This document shows positions 59,352-64,000 of a DNA stretch of 64,000 nucleotides, piece after piece. A program made the position numbers and the translations under genes. The notes beneath the pieces are model-generated. The model ran no database searches, was not told where the DNA came from, and worked only from the letters and a program-made list of their open reading frames with translations. The stretch is from Geosiphon pyriformis (taxonomy: Eukaryota > Glomeromycota > Glomeromycetes > Archaeosporales > Geosiphonaceae). The stretch lies in the NCBI GenBank assembly GCA_016748015.1, contig JAAOMT010000512.1, positions 1,037,757 through 1,101,756 of the forward strand, read 5' to 3'. Position 1 is the first letter of the stretch; every line of letters starts with the position of its first letter.

Positions 59352-61838
59352 ATGGAAAAAACCTTTGTTTTGTCAAATGATTCTCAGGAGGATACGAGTG
59401 ACCTTAATGTTGAAGGCATAACGAGCCATTCGAGACTTAGTTCAGAAAAGACTTCCATTACATGTACAGATCTCGAGAAACAATGCACAAAAGAAAAATT
59501 GATTTCAGTAGCAATTGATGACGGTAAAAATCCGTTTTATAATGAGCTAGAATTTATTTCGAGCATGAAAGATTGGATATACGTACTAAATAAGAGATTT
59601 TTCAACAAATAAAAGATGACGATTTTTATTTCACATCCCGCAAAAGTGTCAGTCTTGCTTGGAAGAATCTTTCATACACAATTACTAACTCAAGAAATAA
59701 AAAAGAAGATAAAATTATTCAATGCATGAGCGGTATAGTCAACCCAGGAGAATTCTTGGCAAGTCAGTAGATATAACAAATTTTCCCATACTGAACCTTG
59801 AGTCCTTAACCCTACATTACTCAATTTTTTATTCCTATTTTTAGTTTTGGGTCCTTCTGGTTCTGGTAAAACAACATTATTGGATTTATTATCAGGTCGC
59901 AAAGATCCAAAGCTAGTTTCAGGGGAAGTACTTTTGAATGGGAGACATGGTAATATCAAATATGTATCAAAATATGTGATGCAAGACGACCAAATGATAG
60001 GTATACAATAACTTTTTGAATTTGAATTGAAATATTTTTTTGCTCAAGCTATTTTTATATCTTTTAAGGAGTTTTGACCGTTCGTGAAAATATTGAGTAT
60101 GCTGCAGAGTTCTGGTATGCATTATTTGGCTTTTTAATTTTCTGCAACTCGCAATATTTTACTGTAACTCATTTTCACAATCAAATTTTTCATCGAAACA
60201 GTCTTCCCACTTCATATAGCGCTGCGCAAAAAATGAAACGTGTTAATGACATTATTCAAGAATTTGGATTGGAACGTGTCGCAAATTCTAAAATTGGAAA
60301 TGTCTTTGTACGTGGAGTATCCGGCGGTGAAAAACGGCGAGCTTCAATAGCCTCACAAGTGATTACATTACCAAGTATGATATTTCTCGACGAACCAACT
60401 ACTGGTCTTGATTCAGCAGCTTCATATAATGTCATGAAGGCGATCGTTGGAATGGCACGAAAGTACAAACTTACAATTATCGCAAGCATTCATCAGCCAT
60501 CTACCGAAACGTACTCACTTTTTGATAAAGTTGCTTTCATTGTTCGTGGTCGTACAGCATACATTGGCAGTCGGGAAGGGGCTATACCTCATTTCAATGA
60601 ATTAGGCTATAAGTGTCCACCTTACTCCAATCCAGCTGATTATATCCTTTCTCTCATTAATTCGGATTTCATTACGGATAAATCGCAGGCCCAAACATAT
60701 CTTACCAAATTTATAGATGGTTTCGAAATATCATCGACCAACCTTGAATTAGGAGAAAAGATTAGCCAATTAATTGAATTTCATCAGAGTGATCACGACA
60801 CTAGAGAGATTTCTTCAGAGACCAATAAACGATATGCTCGTTCTTTCTTCGCACAAACACATATAATAATGAGGCGGGCATTTATAAATGCACTGCGAAA
60901 CGTGTTGATGTTTTGGACGCGGGTTATATTGTATTCTACCCTTGGATTAATGATGGGGTCACTTTGGTGGAATATTGGATATGAACAGGAGCAAGTACTT
61001 GAGCGATTGGCTTCTCTATATTTTACTATTGCATTCTTGACTTTCATGAGTATTGCTGCTATCCCTGGCTTTTTGGAGGAGAGAGCTGTGTTTGAGAGAG
61101 AACGCTTCAATGGTTTTTATTCTGTCGGTCCTTACGTCTTATCCACAAGTCTTGTTTGCATTCCTTTTCTGTCCCTCATCACAATTTGTTTCACATTCAC
61201 CGTTTATCCCACAATATCTTATAATCATGATTTTTACCGTGCTCTTGATTATGTTATCATAATATTTCTCGTTCTGATGATCTCGGAAGCTCTGGTTGTA
61301 TTTATCGCTGCGATTATTCCAGAGTTCGTAGCTGCTCTCGGTATCACCTCATTTGTGAATGGGTTCTTCATGATATTCGCCGGTTTTCTTAAACTTTACA
61401 AAAACCTTCCAACCGCCTGGAAATGGGCCAATTATATCAATTATCAAAAATATGCTTTCGAGGCAATTATCAGCAATGACCTCAACGGTTTGACCTTCAA
61501 ATGTGAAACACTGGATCTAGCAGTAATTGATCCAAGCGGTTCCCTCAGTTTGCTAGTTGGGAACAACAATTATTACCACTGCAACTTTGGTGACAAATCT
61601 GGCCGATCAGAGTCATTTAGTGGATCAGATATTTTGAAGGATCTCAAGTGGGATGACATCATATATTGGCGATGGGTGGTAAGTGATTATTCTACTTTTT
61701 TTTTAAAATGGATTAGAACTTCTATTTGGTTGTGGTTATTTACATACGTTATATTCGCAGCTTATTTTGGTTGGATACGTTATTGCTTACCGTCTGGCTT
61801 TTTATGTATTACTCCGAATAAGAAGACTGCACATCTAA
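59352..61838 (+). CDS. ABCG (WHITE-type) half-transporter, copy 2
   Basis: Paralogue of the preceding transporter, 698 aa from six exons: 59352-59523, 59595-59762, 59845-60000, 60069-60114, 60202-61678, 61761-61838. Exons 3, 4 and 6 have exactly the same lengths as in copy 1 (156, 46 and 78 bases), and every intron has the same phase, so the genes arose by tandem duplication. Walker A LGPSGSGKTT (115-124), signature VSGGEKRR (220-227), Walker B MIFLDEPTTGLDSAA, H-loop SIHQPSTE. The membrane domain ends with YVIAYRLAFYVLLRIRRLHI after the last intron; reading through that intron instead gives a false longer C-terminus. The N-terminal roughly 75 residues differ strongly from copy 1, and an insertion near the C-terminus (DLAVIDPSGSLSLLVGNNN) is unique to this copy. 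Confidence 0.92.
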
Positions 61839-62985
61839 ACAGATAGGTTAATTAAAAGTCTTTTTATGGCATTGAGTTGGGACGTCTTGTCTTTGGCCGT
61901 GTGCATTTCTGCAACTAACTTCTGCCAAATAAAAAAAATCCATGATCTGTAATTTTAATATAGAAAAGCAATTAATCGTATTTAGATAATAAATTTAGTT
62001 TCCATAGATTCCCCTAAACTTTCAATCTACTGTTGCTTTTCCCAATATCTAAAATTGTTTTAGGAAGCTCTTAGGCTTGAAATCGCATACCTATCAATTT
62101 TAATAAAAATAACAAAAAATTGAGACGACGTGTATGTGAACTTTTCAAAATTCAAAGCTAAAAACTATATAACTTTGGAGAAGTATCTTTTCTTTCTTTA
62201 TAAAATGGGAAGATTTCTCGGCGCCAATAGCTCGATCTATCGACTGAATTTATCAGTATTTAAGAAAAACCACAAATGAAACTACTTATTGTAGCAGTTT
62301 GAATCTAAGATAAGAATCCCGGCATGAAATTTTGAGACTAGCCAAAAAAAATAGGAACAAAAAAACCTCAATATTTTGAAAAAATTGAAGTCACTTATTT
62401 CCTTGGCAAAATATTATAAAGGACGTTAAAATCATTCCACCTTGTTTATTAAAAGTGAAGTTTATAGAAATAAAAATCATCAAAGAATGTCTTACTTGTA
62501 GAGTGTGAAAAATTTCACAAGTTGTTCAGCAACTGAAATTCTGCTTGTTCATAGATACTTCGAAAACGCTTTTGAAGATGTTATAAGCTTGTTAATTTGA
62601 TTAATCTAGGTGGCCATTATATGAATAAGAACCATCCGATTTTCTAGAATACGATGAACATTGATCTTTTTAAGGGGATATTTTGGAACTTCAATGTGAC
62701 TGAATGAACTTAGAGAATTTATGGTAAAAATCAGAATTTTACTTTCATATTAAATAATTATTTTAAAATTTTTAATCTTAAACCTTACTACAATGTGGGA
62801 ATTAAAGTGGCAGACTTTAGAAGATGATTCTGCTTCGCCACACGAGTATCATGTGATAGGAATCATGAGATAAATACATTTAAACCGTGCCGTTACATCA
62901 TTATTATGTCTTTTTCTTGAAGATTTTCCTAAATTTTATGGGTCTCGTTATTTAAATAGAGTGATTAATTGCTCGATTTTTAAAA
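61839..62985. other. AT-rich intergenic region
   Basis: 3' flank of ABCG copy 2 and 5' flank of the zinc-finger gene. No other feature is recognised. Confidence 0.5.
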
Positions 62986-64000
62986 ATGGATGTAAGCCTT
63001 TCCATACAGATTCCACTCAAACGAAAGACAGAAACCGATAAGGCATTCTTCGAACGTGAAAACATCGAGCTCGAAGCTTCATGGATGAGAAAGCAAGAAG
63101 CACTGAATGAGAATCATCCGGGAAATATTTCAGTATCAGAGGTCAAAAAAAACCCAAAAGGGGCAAGTGACATTAGTTTAATTGGATTTGATGATAGAGA
63201 GGAACTGCCAGATGAGCATTTTGAAAATTTCCTTAACAATGAGCCAAAAATGGGACCAAAAAAGTATTTTTTTAAATAAAAATTTCCTCAAGAATAGTAA
63301 ATCAAAAAACTTGATTTACGGTATCTTTACCTGTTCTTTTTTACCATTGTTTGCAAAATGAAATATCTTTCATTTTTTTATTTAAATTTATCCAAGGATT
63401 ATCGTTTGCCATCTTCCCCCATGGTGCCAACGGCACCCTGTAGAATTTCCATCTATTGATGCTTATGAGATTCACTATAACAATTGTCACCGGTACATTT
63501 GTGATGAATGCGATGCTGTATTTCCCACTAAACGTTGGCTGGACATGCATTTGACAGAATTTCACGATGTGCTGGCACAGATTCGAAAGGAGAGAGGCGA
63601 GAAAATTGTAAGAAAGCCAGCCGTTTTGAGAAATTCTCCAAATCAGACACTAGATACTGATTTTCTCGTGTCAAATTCGATAGTTCGCTTGCTTTGTCCA
63701 AGGATGTGATCGCAATTTTGGAGAGTACGCCAAAAGAAATCGTCATTTGATCGATAAACATGACTATGCGACAAATTATAACTTTGCCATTGTGAAGTTT
63801 GGGGTGGTACCTGTAAGCGTGCGTAAAGTAAATGATGTCATTAAGAAAAAGAAAATGTGAGTTTTCTATTATGATATCTCACTTCTTTTAGGTCATATCG
63901 ATTTACCATTTCATTGATGTTTAAATCACATAATAGGGAAAAGAAAAAACGAAATAAACAGGAAAAGAACCAGTCATCTTTTGCTGAAACTTTAGATGGC
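62986..64000 (+). CDS. ZNF511-like C2H2 zinc-finger protein (partial, runs off window)
   Basis: Probable nuclear C2H2 protein related to ZNF511; cellular role poorly known. Exons 62986-63263, 63397-63607, 63684-63856 and 63937 onward, all in frame, with the gene continuing past the window end. The N-terminal 90 residues are charged and variable (start MDVSLSIQIPLKRKTETDK). Then CHLPPWCQRHPVEFPSIDAY begins a degenerate finger. Next is a finger of form C-x2-C-x11-H-x4-H (ICDECDAVFP...) and one of form C-x4-C-x12-H-x4-H (CFVQGCDRNFGEYAKRNRH). These are followed by HDYATNYNFAIVKFG and a Lys-rich tail with KKKKMEKKKRNKQEK. The YEIHYNNCH spacing and the following HDVLAQIRKERGE are characteristic of this family. 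Confidence 0.82.

Noticed and set aside
1-64000. CRISPR arrays, tRNA and rRNA genes
   Set aside because: No regularly spaced repeats and no convincing tRNA B-box/cloverleaf or rRNA core sequence were seen by eye; a covariance-model scan would settle the tRNAs.

Overview
The window is fungal nuclear DNA, very AT-rich, with intron-dense genes (short GT-AG introns). It most probably comes from an arbuscular mycorrhizal fungus (Glomeromycotina). Three things suggest this: a kinase-like protein with an MLKL-type N-terminus and Sel1-like repeats; a chitin-type LPMO with a CBM19-like tail; and an insert (about 6.3-7.9 kb) that reads properly only if TGA codes for Trp, as in the Mollicutes-related endobacteria of these fungi. 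The species cannot be fixed from the sequence alone.

Layout. 1-0.35 kb: possible 5' part of an unidentified minus-strand gene. 0.65-3.6 kb: class I (Rpd3/HDAC1) histone deacetylase in 13 exons. 4.95-5.24 kb: a tiny two-exon PMP3-type membrane proteolipid. 6.3-7.9 kb: two adjacent Mollicutes-like minus-strand genes with TGA=Trp and frameshifts. 8.0-9.4 kb: broken, internally deleted copy of a dispersed transposon-like gene family. 10.4-17.7 kb: a gene-free block with essentially no CpG, holding a decayed Tc1 transposase and a possible solo LTR. 22.5-26.0 kb: Cu(+) P-type ATPase (CCC2/ATP7 type). 30.1-34.3 kb: large Msb1/RhoGAP-like protein with a disordered, repeat-rich tail. 36.2-37.5 kb (minus): universal stress protein. 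42.1-44.6 kb (minus): MLKL-like / pseudokinase / Sel1 protein. 45.2-46.4 kb: Tc1 element with perfect terminal repeats and an assembly gap. 47.0-47.3 kb: pogo/Tigger-like MITE. 51.8-53.2 kb: secreted AA11-like LPMO. 53.9-56.4 and 59.4-61.8 kb: tandem pair of ABCG half-transporters with matching exon structure and a dead Tc1 transposase between them. 63.0-64.0 kb: start of a ZNF511-like C2H2 protein that runs off the window.

There is no gene cluster in the bacterial sense. Housekeeping and signalling genes are separated by 1-8 kb of AT-rich DNA and mobile elements. Splice models were built by hand: for each complete multi-exon gene the exon lengths sum to a whole number of codons and restore family motifs across the junctions. 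No tRNA, rRNA or CRISPR array was recognised.
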